A DNA stretch of 9,075 bases from CACKLF01 sp002725175 (lineage in GTDB: Bacteria > Pseudomonadota > Alphaproteobacteria > Rhodobacterales > Rhodobacteraceae): positions 1 to 9,075 of the forward strand of contig PBQX02000030.1 in the NCBI GenBank assembly GCA_002725175.2, given 5' to 3'. The number at the start of each line of letters is the position of its first letter. Positions within the stretch are counted from its first letter, which is position 1. A program made the translations under genes and the position numbers. The notes under the pieces were generated by a model that saw only the letters and a program-made list of their open reading frames with translations, was not told where the DNA came from and did no database searches. This document shows, in pieces, positions 1 through 6,896 of the stretch.

Positions 1-1
1 A

Positions 2-334
2 AAAACTATAGGGCTGCTCAACGATGAAACATTTTCCTATTTTAAATACGGTGCCAAAATAATTAATGCTGGAAGAGGAAGTCTGATTGATGACGATGCT
101 CTCTTAAATTCTATTAATAATGGTAAAATATCACATGCAACTCTCGATGTTTTTAATGAGGAACCTCTACCTCAAGAGCATCTTTTTTGGTCAAACAAAA
201 ACGTCACAGTAACACCACATATTGCAGCAATTTCAAGTCCAGATACCTGCGTCGATTCCATTGTAATGAATATTGCAAGATATAAAGAAGGTAAAGATTT
301 TGTCGGTTTGGTAAACAACGATAGGGGATATTAG
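2..334 (+). CDS. ghrA: Glyoxylate/hydroxypyruvate reductase A-like, C-terminal part (cut by left edge)
   Basis: The last 110 codons of a D-isomer-specific 2-hydroxyacid dehydrogenase, open from the left edge to TAG at 332-334; about 200 N-terminal residues lie outside the window. The fragment shows the end of the NAD(P)-binding domain and the family's catalytic Arg/Glu/His set: Arg25 of the fragment in INAGRGSLIDDDAL, Glu54 in LDVFNEEPLP, and His73 in VTVTPHIAA. The EPLP..HLFW stretch and the terminal RGY resemble E. coli GhrA, which reduces glyoxylate to glycolate and hydroxypyruvate to glycerate in the cytosol with NADPH. The family call is firm. The exact substrate is inferred from the GhrA-like C-terminus. 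Its stop lies 4 bases from the stop of the convergent antiporter gene. Confidence 0.88.
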   Translation, partial: KTIGLLNDETFSYFKYGAKIINAGRGSLIDDDALLNSINNGKISHATLDVFNEEPLPQEHLFWSNKNVTVTPHIAAISSPDTCVDSIVMNIARYKEGKDFVGLVNNDRGY

Positions 335-338
335 AGCT

Positions 339-2039
339 TCAAATTGTTGAATAATTTAAAATTAGAATTAATGACAAAACTATTGCTATCCACAGAACCA
401 TATTTCCAGTTGACCAAATTCTTGAAATGCTACCATCAGATCCGATCAGCTTCTGAAGGATTGTAATAATAAAATATCCAAATGAATTGCGAATTTCTGT
501 AATTGACTTGGCTATTTTCTTTAAACCAAAGACAAGATAGGCAAGACTTATAGGAAGGGCTTTCCTATAAATAATGTCTGAATCAATATTAATTGACCTG
601 ATTTCTTTGGGAAGCATCTTAAACCATTTAATTAAGATAAATGACAGAATTGCAAAACAAAGAAGCTGAAGCTGGTTAATAACGTGGTATGAAGTATAGG
701 GCTTGTAATTAACTTCATAGGGTAGGTACTCATATAATATCACCGGTGCGACCCCAATTATAATGCATAAGGCACTGGTTAACCCCATTGCCAGCAACAT
801 ATGCTTTGGAGCCTCCTTGGGTCTCAAGCCGCTGTCATGGGAAAAAAAGGCAAAAAACGGCACCTTTATTCCTGAATGTGATAAAACGCCAGCTGACGCA
901 AAAACCAGCACAAACCAAATGAATTCATAATGTTGATTTGCAGTTTGATCCATAATCAAAGACTTAGTAACAAATCCTGAAAATAAGGGAAATGCCGATA
1001 TAGATGCTGCACCTACGAGACAGAATATAGCAGTCAAAGGCATAGTGCGATATAAGCCTCCTAATTCTGAAGCCTTAGATGTCCCAGTACGAAAAAGAAC
1101 AGCACCNACACTCATAAACAAAAGNGCCTTGTAAAGAATATGTGCAAAAGCGTGAGAAGCGGTACCATTTAGAGCCATTTCNGTNCCTATACCAATACCA
1201 ACTACCATAAANCCAAGTTGATTATTTAAACTATATGCTAGCACCCGTCGAAGATCGTTTTCAATNTCTGCAAAAAAGATAGGGAANAAGGTCATAGCTG
1301 CNCCTATGTAGATCAATATTTCNGTTCCAGGGAAACTTCTTGCAAGGGCATAAACAGCTAGCTTAGTAGTAAAAGCGGAAAGTATTACAGTTCCTGTAAC
1401 TGTCGCTGCTGGNTAAGAGTCTTGAAGCCAGTTATGCAGAAGTGGAAATGCACATTTTATTCCAAAAGAAATAAAAATTAGCCATGATGCNAACGATTGT
1501 AACTCAAATTGGGTAAACGCAATAGATCCGGTTTCTTTATAATGTAGAANGGTTCCCATTAATAATATTAACCCNGAGATAATTTGAATTATCAAATATC
1601 TCATACCTGTATAATAAGAGCCCTCTGTTCTCCGTGCCCAAATTAAAAATACCGAAGCTANAGCGGTGCCTTCCCAAAAGAAAAATAGTGTCACCAGATC
1701 TCCGGCAAAAACAGCCCCTATTGCCGCTCCTGAATAAACTATCGANGCAACCTGCTGAACCTTATCCTTTACATGCCATGCATACAAATTTCCNAGAAAA
1801 GCCGCCAAACAAAATATTAAACTAAAAATCCGAGTTAACTTATCAAATCTGACAAGTTCTAAATTTAATCCCATAAAATTAATGGTATAAGATGACCCCA
1901 ACTCCATATTCAGAATTTGGAAACCCCCAACTATAGGTATTGCCAAAAGAAACACCCGAATTATTTTCCATGGCATAATTAATGAAAATGGCATCACAAG
2001 AAAGAACAGGAGGAAAATGGGAATGGANTTAAGAAACAT
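339..2039 (-). CDS. Na+/H+ antiporter subunit D-like, third antiporter module (566 aa)
   Basis: Polytopic inner-membrane protein of the NuoL/M/N-MrpA/MrpD family (Proton_antipo_M domain, roughly residues 100-390), last gene of the operon. It keeps the family's ion-path residues: Glu123 in FFFWEGTA (TM5-like), Lys195 in SFGIKCAFPLLHNWL (TM7-like), Lys226 in TTKLAVYAL (TM8-like), His296 and His300 ahead of Lys304, and Lys359 in FSGFVTKS (TM12-like). The C-terminal 180 residues are longer than in the two sister subunits and end in a further hydrophobic helix (about 547-563). The ATG at 2039 is supported by GGAGGA at 2050-2045, five bases upstream, and overlaps the end of the preceding gene by 11 bases. 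Seventeen ambiguous bases lie inside, 15 of them at codon position 3. The one at 1413 (codon TAN) must be a pyrimidine (Tyr) to avoid a stop. It probably conducts protons as part of the Mrp-like complex; ion specificity cannot be read from sequence. Confidence 0.9.
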   Translation of the reverse strand: MFLXSIPIFLLFFLVMPFSLIMPWKIIRVFLLAIPIVGGFQILNMELGSSYTINFMGLNLELVRFDKLTRIFSLIFCLAAFXGNLYAWHVKDKVQQVXSIVYSGAAIGAVFAGDLVTLFFFWEGTAXASVFLIWARRTEGSYYTGMRYLIIQIIXGLILLMGTXLHYKETGSIAFTQFELQSXASWLIFISFGIKCAFPLLHNWLQDSXPAATVTGTVILSAFTTKLAVYALARSFPGXEILIYIXAAMTXFPIFFAXIENDLRRVLAYSLNNQLXFMVVGIGIXXEMALNGTASHAFAHILYKXLLFMSXGAVLFRTGTSKASELGGLYRTMPLTAIFCLVGAASISAFPLFSGFVTKSLIMDQTANQHYEFIWFVLVFASAGVLSHSGIKVPFFAFFSHDSGLRPKEAPKHMLLAMGLTSALCIIIGVAPVILYEYLPYEVNYKPYTSYHVINQLQLLCFAILSFILIKWFKMLPKEIRSINIDSDIIYRKALPISLAYLVFGLKKIAKSITEIRNSFGYFIITILQKLIGSDGSISRIWSTGNMVLWIAIVLSLILILNYSTI

Positions 2040-2361
2040 TATCNTCCTCCATATTAATTTGTTCTTTGGGGTAATCTTCAGAATCGACTGCTTTTTCCCC
2101 GTAAAAGTTTTCTGACCTGATTACAAAAAATCTCAGCACTTTTGATGCAAAAATTATGAAAGTGAACATTAAGAAACCATAAATTGCGTAAAAACCAAAA
2201 ACTTTATCAGCACTAAAATGTGGATGNCTGTCATAAAAAAAATCAGCAAAAAAAAGNCCAACACAAAATATAACAAATATTAATATTAATATTTGAGCCT
2301 TCTTAGGATCTTCTAACCAAGAAAAAAAATTCTTACTTTTATTCAGCTCTTTTTCTTCCAA
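2029..2361 (-). CDS. Uncharacterised two-helix membrane protein in antiporter operon
   Basis: Small integral membrane protein of about 110 aa that I cannot assign to a named Mrp subunit. It has a charged N-terminus (residues 1-21), one hydrophobic helix at about 22-42, an HPHF motif at 46-49, FGFYAIYGF at 55-63 leading into a second helix to about 75, a basic stretch with SENFYG near 83-88, and an acidic tail rich in Asp and Glu. It lies between the second and third antiporter subunits and overlaps the next gene by 11 bases, so it is probably an accessory or assembly subunit of the complex (inference). The start is uncertain: TTG at 2361 is used here, but an in-frame NTG at 2373 would be ATG if the n reads A on the coding strand. 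That would give 114 aa and overlap the stop of the upstream gene. No clear Shine-Dalgarno settles it. Confidence 0.78.
   Translation of the reverse strand: MEEKELNKSKNFFSWLEDPKKAQILILIFVIFCVXLFFADFFYDXHPHFSADKVFGFYAIYGFLMFTFIIFASKVLRFFVIRSENFYGEKAVDSEDYPKEQINMEXDNVS
2045..2050 (-). promoter_or_regulatory. Ribosome binding site for the 566-aa antiporter subunit
   Basis: GGAGGA, five bases before the ATG at 2039 and inside the end of the upstream small gene. It fixes the start of the last operon gene and implies its own ribosome entry. An ambiguous base (2044) lies directly after it. Confidence 0.75.
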
Positions 2362-2362
2362 N

Positions 2363-3841
2363 TCAGNCCCCANTAAAGTTAAAGACAGGATTTAGGTAAT
2401 TTATAATTCTACCAGCGAAGAAAAACAANAACACTGAGCCAGCGGCAGTCACTATAGGTGGNATCAAACAAAGTATAGGGGCCTCCTTGATGNCAACTTT
2501 TGATTTGACGTCTACACCTTTNCTATTAAGGAAAAATCCTCGTCCGACTATTGATAAAAGGTAATATACATTCATTAAAGAGCTAATAAGAAGAACAACA
2601 ATTATAAGTAATAANTCTGCATCCACTGCTCCTTCTAATAGATACCACTTACTCCAAGCNCCACCTAATAATGGAATACCAATAATTGACAATGATCCTA
2701 CAAAAAAGGCAAAAAAAGTGAGGGGCATAATTCTACCTAACCCAACCATGTCACTGATTTCGGTTTTTTTAGTGGCGACATATATAGAACCAGCGGTCAT
2801 AAATAGGGTAATTTTTCCAAAAGCATGCATGACTATATGTAATGCGGCTCCCAAGGCTCCGATTGCAGTAGCCAATGCCAAACCCAAAATAATATAAGAC
2901 AGCTGACTAACCGTAGAGTAGGCCAATCTAGCCTTTAAGTTATCTTTTGATATGGCAATGGTTGATGCAAATAATATAGTGAATGCTGCTAACCAAATAA
3001 GCCAGTTAGAAGCTTCAGTAGAAGCCAAATGATCAATNCCAAATATATAAACACCTATTTTTAATATAGAAAAAACTCCTGCCTTAACAACTGCTACAGC
3101 ATGAAGGAGTGCACTTACCGGAGTAGGAGCCACCATTGCAGAAGGAAGCCATGAATGAAAAGGAAATAGTGCTGCCTTTCCTACACCAAAAGCAAAAAGC
3201 ATTAATAATAAAATTGTTGAAAAATCTCCAAAGTAACTATGTATAATTCCNCCTAATCTAAAATCTAAAGTTCCAACAGTGGTAAAAACCCAAATTATCC
3301 CAGAGAGGAAAAATACAACCGAAGTACTTATTAATATTCCAAGGTAGATCCTAGATCCTCTGATAGCGTCACCGGTACCNTTATGAGCNACTAAAGGAAA
3401 TGTTGACAAAGTAAGCATCTCGTAAAATATGAAAAGGGAAAACAAGTTTGCGGAAAAAGCTATTCCCAATGTTGCAGAAATAGCCAAACAAAAAAATGCG
3501 AAAAATCTTGTTTGATTTTTCTCAGAGTTTGCTCTCATATATCCGACACCATAAATGTGCGTCAATATCCAGAGCCCAGATGCTATTAATGCAAAAACTA
3601 ATCCTAAGGGTTCAAGATGAAACCTTATATCTAAACCATCCATTACCGTAAAAAGAGCTGGAAGCTCCGTTGAATTACTACCATTATAAAAAGTAATTAA
3701 TATAACTAATGAAAATGTGATGCAGGCTATGATTANAGTAGAGACATCTCTTATATTTGGATTTGAGGAAAATAAATAATTTAAACCAAATCCTAACAAA
3801 GGTACTAAAGTAGCTGCATATGTTAATAATATTAAGACCAA
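2363..3841 (-). CDS. Antiporter-like subunit D-family protein, second module (492 aa)
   Basis: Polytopic inner-membrane subunit of the NuoL/M/N-MrpA/MrpD family. Ion-path residues are in place: Glu141 in FYEMLTLSTFPL, Lys222 in GKAALFPFHSWLP, Lys253 in AVVKAGVFSILKIG, His335 and His339 followed by Lys343 in FGKITLFMTAGS, and Lys398 in AWSKWYLLEG. The GLGRIMPLT loop at 367-375 is shared with the preceding subunit. The only start before the conserved part is TTG at 3841, 13 bases after the upstream stop; the in-frame upstream stretch offers no ATG or GTG before a stop. The gene ends with TGA at 2365-2363. The extreme C-terminal residues are ambiguous because n occurs in two of the last three sense codons (2373 and 2367). 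It could equally be called MrpA-N-like or MrpD-like; family-level naming is safest. Confidence 0.9.
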   Translation of the reverse strand: MVLILLTYAATLVPLLGFGLNYLFSSNPNIRDVSTXIIACITFSLVILITFYNGSNSTELPALFTVMDGLDIRFHLEPLGLVFALIASGLWILTHIYGVGYMRANSEKNQTRFFAFFCLAISATLGIAFSANLFSLFIFYEMLTLSTFPLXAHXGTGDAIRGSRIYLGILISTSVVFFLSGIIWVFTTVGTLDFRLXGIIHSYFGDFSTILLLMLFAFGVGKAALFPFHSWLPSAMVAPTPVSALLHAVAVVKAGVFSILKIGVYIFXIDHLASTEASNWLIWLAAFTILFASTIAISKDNLKARLAYSTVSQLSYIILGLALATAIGALGAALHIVMHAFGKITLFMTAGSIYVATKKTEISDMVGLGRIMPLTFFAFFVGSLSIIGIPLLGXAWSKWYLLEGAVDAXLLLIIVVLLISSLMNVYYLLSIVGRGFFLNXKGVDVKSKVXIKEAPILCLXPPIVTAAGSVXLFFFAGRIINYLNPVFNFXGX

Positions 3842-3854
3842 AACTCTACACCAA

Positions 3855-5381
3855 CTAATTTGTTAAACTAAACTCATTTATAAGAACCTGTGCGGCCTCA
3901 CTTGAGTACTCCAAGGTAAAGCTTGTACTTAANCCAAAAAATATNGTCGCTCCCGCCAATATCCATATTGTAATGTATGAAAANGGGCCAACAGAAATCT
4001 CGGCTCCCTTTTTAGAACTATCACCAAAATACATGATCTCGGTAACTTGCCATACATACAGAACTGCTATCAAAGATGATAAGAGAATTGCTAGTGCTAT
4101 TAACCAACTTCCTTGCTCAAGAGCAGCCTGCACCAAGATCCATTTACTTATAAAGCCAGCTGTCCCAGGTATGCCAATTAAACTTAGCCCACCAATTAAA
4201 AAAGCTGCACTCGTCCAAGGCATTATTCTACCAAGTCCACTTATTTCTTTATAAAAACTAGCCTTATANCTTAGGAAGATTACTCCNGCACACATAAATA
4301 ACAAACCTTTNGTTATCCCATGNTTAAACAGATGAATTATGGCAGCAGTAAGNCCTTTTGACGACATAAANCTCAAACCCACCAATATATANCCAATTTG
4401 AGAAACACTTGAGAANGCAAGCATTCTTTTTAAATCCCTTTGGTAAAATGCTATTCCCCCAGCNACAAACATAGCCAAAATACCAAGAGGCATTACCACA
4501 TTAACTAACACGGTTTCTANCATTGTTGGATGGCTATAGAAAACTGAAAATAGAAAGCGAANTATTGCATAAATAGCAACTTTGGTGGCTGTAGATGCCA
4601 AGAATACGGCAGCAGGTGTTGGTGAGAAACTATANGCTTTTGGTAACCAGGTGTGTAAAGGGAATAACGCTCCTTTTAGTCCTAAGCCGACTAAAATAAA
4701 TGCGAAAGCAACTTGAATAGTTCTATCTGGNAAATCACCCTGAATCCTTTCAGCAATATCAGACATGTTTAATGTTCCAGTTGCCGCATATAAAAACCCA
4801 AGGCCTATTACAAAAAAAGTTGCCCCTATCGTACCCATAATTAAATAATCAAATGAAGCTGTAAGAGCGCGCCTATCTTTATTTGCCCCCTGAGCCACCA
4901 AAACATATGTCGATAAAGAAGAAATCTCTAAGAATACAAATAAATTAAATGCATCGCCCGTTATGAGAACTCCTAAAAGGCCAGAAACACATAACAGGAG
5001 ACAAGTTAAAAACAAAGTTTGATTATTTCTCTCAACCTCAAGGTCAATTGTCCCCTTCAAATACACTGAAGTTAAGAGTGCCATTCCAGACACCAAAACA
5101 AGCAAAAATGCATTTAAAAAATCTATTCTATATTCGATGCCAATAGGTGGAGGCCACCCACCAAGTGCATAGCTAATTGTTCCAAATTCTGCAACTTGGT
5201 TAAGAAGGAGTATCGAGATAATAAAGGATGTAAAGCAAGCCAGAAATGTTAAATACCAAGCAAATTTCCTGTTTCCAAATAAAACACATAGAGGGGCACA
5301 TACGAAAGGAACTAGCACTTGATAAACAGGTAGATGCTCCATAAAAGATTTGGCTACAAAAGTTACGTCAGGGTTTGCCAT
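3855..5381 (-). CDS. mrpD: Na+/H+ antiporter subunit D, MrpD/MbhH-like (508 aa)
   Basis: Large polytopic antiporter subunit directly after MrpC, the position of MrpD in Mrp operons and of MbhH in archaeal Mbh operons. The conserved charged residues of the family are visible: Glu152 in FVFLEISSLSTYVLVA, Lys236 in GLGLKGALFPLHTWLP, Lys267 in ASTATKVAIYA, His360 and His364 preceding Lys368, and Lys423 in GFISKWILVQAALEQG. Length is normal for MrpD (about 490-510 aa). The ATG at 5381 follows the upstream TAA by two bases, with GGAGGG at 5398-5393 lying inside the end of mrpC. It is predicted to carry protons across the inner membrane in exchange for cations. Sixteen ambiguous bases occur between 3933 and 4731, 14 of them at codon position 3; none forces a stop. 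Confidence 0.93.
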   Translation of the reverse strand: MANPDVTFVAKSFMEHLPVYQVLVPFVCAPLCVLFGNRKFAWYLTFLACFTSFIISILLLNQVAEFGTISYALGGWPPPIGIEYRIDFLNAFLLVLVSGMALLTSVYLKGTIDLEVERNNQTLFLTCLLLCVSGLLGVLITGDAFNLFVFLEISSLSTYVLVAQGANKDRRALTASFDYLIMGTIGATFFVIGLGFLYAATGTLNMSDIAERIQGDXPDRTIQVAFAFILVGLGLKGALFPLHTWLPKXYSFSPTPAAVFLASTATKVAIYAIXRFLFSVFYSHPTMXETVLVNVVMPLGILAMFXAGGIAFYQRDLKRMLXFSSVSQIXYILVGLXFMSSKXLTAAIIHLFXHGIXKGLLFMCXGVIFLXYKASFYKEISGLGRIMPWTSAAFLIGGLSLIGIPGTAGFISKWILVQAALEQGSWLIALAILLSSLIAVLYVWQVTEIMYFGDSSKKGAEISVGXFSYITIWILAGAXIFFXLSTSFTLEYSSEAAQVLINEFSLTN

Positions 5382-5383
5382 TA

Positions 5384-5827
5384 TTAAAAGAACCCTCCAT
5401 ACTTTCTGTCCTCATTATTTTCATTTGAAAACTGAGACCTGTCTTCCTCTAATAGATCATGTTCTTCTATGCTATTATAGGCTTCTTTAATTCTGATAAT
5501 TAAAGCAAGACCTAATGCTGTAGTGGCAACACCCACAACAATAGCAGTGAGTATTAATACATGAGGCAATGGATTACTATAAACTGAAAAGTCATCTACT
5601 TTTAATTTCATAGGTAATATCGGAGCGGTGCCGCCTGAAACTTTTCCAATAGAAATATAGAAAAGAAAAACCGATGTCTGAAACAAATTTAGTCCAATTA
5701 TCTTCTTTATTAGATTGCCTCGAGACACAACTATATAAAATCCGGTCATCATAAGAATAATGAATAGCCAATATATCGAGTGCCCCGTTAAAAGAATTTT
5801 TAGCTGATCCAAAGTTAGCCCTACCAT
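5384..5827 (-). CDS. mrpC: Na+/H+ antiporter subunit C, NuoK-like
   Basis: Three-helix membrane protein of 147 aa homologous to NuoK of complex I. Diagnostic pieces are GLNLFQTSVFLFYIS (from residue 45) on the second helix and NPLPHVLILTAIVVGVATTA (85-104) on the third, followed by the charged IRIKEAYNSIEEHD tail seen in MrpC proteins. In Mrp and Mbh complexes this subunit packs next to MrpD and contributes to the membrane ion path. The ATG at 5827 lies inside the end of mrpB (7-base overlap), with GGAAGAT just upstream inside mrpB. The C-terminus carries an extra acidic, Asn-rich stretch (about residues 120-140) beyond the usual family end. Other-frame reading in the same interval is not coding. 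Confidence 0.93.
   Translation of the reverse strand: MVGLTLDQLKILLTGHSIYWLFIILMMTGFYIVVSRGNLIKKIIGLNLFQTSVFLFYISIGKVSGGTAPILPMKLKVDDFSVYSNPLPHVLILTAIVVGVATTALGLALIIRIKEAYNSIEEHDLLEEDRSQFSNENNEDRKYGGFF
5393..5398 (-). promoter_or_regulatory. mrpD: Ribosome binding site for mrpD
   Basis: GGAGGG inside the last codons of mrpC, 11 bases before the mrpD ATG at 5381. It supports that start, although the spacing is longer than the optimum. Confidence 0.6.
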
Positions 5828-6261
5828 TCTTCATCTTCCGACGTAGATGAACGGCTTACAAAAGCATAATAGATAGATATAACAACTCCTGCTACCGTAA
5901 TCCCCACTCCCAATTCAACAAGAAGTATACCGTAATGTTGTCCATGCTCAGGGTGCGAGGGTGTTAAAGCTCCATAGTCCAGAAAATTAAACCCCACGAA
6001 AAACGAATAAATTCCCACTAATGTATAAATTAGAACTCCCAAGGCCATCATTTTGTGTGTAACCCATGGAGGTAAAACTGCCTTTACATTTTCCAAACCC
6101 AAAACAAGCCCGTATAATATAAAAGCGGCTGCAAAAATGACTCCTGCCTGAAATCCTCCACCAGGTGAATAATCACCATGGAATTGAACATACAAAGCGA
6201 ATAAGATGATAAAACCTACCATTAACTTGGTTATAACTCTTAAAACTAAGTGCTGGCTCAT
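5821..6261 (-). CDS. mrpB: Na+/H+ antiporter subunit B (MnhB/MrpB)
   Basis: A 146-aa, four-helix inner-membrane protein of the MnhB family. The signature HGDYSPGGGFQAG (residues 28-40), preceded by LFALYVQF, is the characteristic MrpB loop, and ELGVGITVAG (about 116-125) marks the last helix. It corresponds to MbhF in archaeal membrane hydrogenase complexes. The start ATG at 6261 overlaps the TGA of the upstream gene as ATGA, a typical translational coupling junction. A purine-rich GGGTGGG lies immediately upstream, only two bases from the ATG. The C-terminus is acidic (SEDEEW). This is the full family length with no ambiguous bases. Confidence 0.94.
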   Translation of the reverse strand: MSQHLVLRVITKLMVGFIILFALYVQFHGDYSPGGGFQAGVIFAAAFILYGLVLGLENVKAVLPPWVTHKMMALGVLIYTLVGIYSFFVGFNFLDYGALTPSHPEHGQHYGILLVELGVGITVAGVVISIYYAFVSRSSTSEDEEW

Positions 6262-6896
6262 GACCCACCCTGATCTTTACGACGTCTATTTCTCACAAAC
6301 CCACCTAATAAAACCAAAACACCTACGCCAGCAGTGAAAACAACTGCCGTTTCTCCAAGAGTATCAAAACCTCTATAGCTTGCCAAAACAGCAGTTACGA
6401 CATTTGGAATTCCTATTTGTTCTGGGGTGGATTCTAAGTAAGTCAGTCCGACGTGACTTTGGGCCGGAGCATTAGAAGATCCGAATTCGGGCATATCTAG
6501 TGAACCATATATCAAAATCATACCCGTAAGAATAACTAGTATTAAAGGCCTTAAATTTTCTTTTACTTTACGTTCTTGCTCTCGCCGCTTTGTTAACACA
6601 ATTGTCCCTAAAACAAGGACCGTTGAGACCCCTGCTCCTACTGCCGCCTCGGTAAATGCAACATCGACAGCATCCAACATTACAAAAAGGAGAGCAGATA
6701 AAAAACTAAATATTCCTGAAAACATCGCAGCTGCAAAGAGATGCTTAACCCAAACAACTCCTATAGCGCTTATTACAAGCATTATAAATAGTGTTAATAT
6801 TATTACCGAGTCTATCTTTTTTCTCCCATCTAAAAATTTAATTTCTCTCGTTCTTAGGCTTTGATCTATCCAAAAGAGCAGCACTCGCCAAAGCAT
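6258..6896 (-). CDS. MbhD/MbhE-like subunit (DUF4040), equivalent of MrpA C-terminus
   Basis: A 212-aa membrane protein that joins two modules which in classical Mrp systems form the C-terminal end of MrpA. The first, MbhD-like part has helices from about residue 30 to 102 and carries DVAFTEAAVGAG (78-89). The second, MbhE-like part has a helix near 117-131, a periplasmic-type loop with Pro/Ser/Gln, and the hallmark NVVTAVLASYRGFDTLGE (165-182) leading into the last helix. In Mbh and Mrp structures these pieces bridge the small subunits and the antiporter modules and are proposed to line the cation path. The ATG at 6896 lacks a Shine-Dalgarno and makes a 59-base overlap with mrpG. The family usually begins close to the first helix, so the true start may be downstream at a non-ATG codon. 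Confidence 0.88.
   Translation of the reverse strand: MLWRVLLFWIDQSLRTREIKFLDGRKKIDSVIILTLFIMLVISAIGVVWVKHLFAAAMFSGIFSFLSALLFVMLDAVDVAFTEAAVGAGVSTVLVLGTIVLTKRREQERKVKENLRPLILVILTGMILIYGSLDMPEFGSSNAPAQSHVGLTYLESTPEQIGIPNVVTAVLASYRGFDTLGETAVVFTAGVGVLVLLGGFVRNRRRKDQGGS

Larger units (their letters stand above)
1107..4731. other. Interval of ambiguous bases (50 n), mostly at wobble positions
   Basis: All 50 ambiguous bases of the window lie here, within the four downstream operon genes; none is found in 1-1106 or 4732-9075. Leaving out three in the gene overlap at 2362-2373, 41 of 47 are at codon position 3, five at position 1 and one at position 2. The pattern fits consensus masking of real synonymous variants in a mixed population. 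Random read error should hit the three positions equally. Confidence 0.85.

Noticed and set aside
1634..1825. Plus-strand open frame of 63 codons
   Set aside because: Antisense to the 566-aa antiporter gene, no Shine-Dalgarno, no recognisable motif; the minus-strand frame explains the codon-position pattern of ambiguous bases.
3973..4254. Plus-strand open frame of 93 codons
   Set aside because: Antisense shadow of mrpD; composition mirrors the hydrophobic minus-strand protein and no family features are seen.
5592..5834. Minus-strand open frame of 80 codons overlapping mrpC
   Set aside because: Alternative frame of mrpC; the mrpC frame carries clear NuoK-like motifs.
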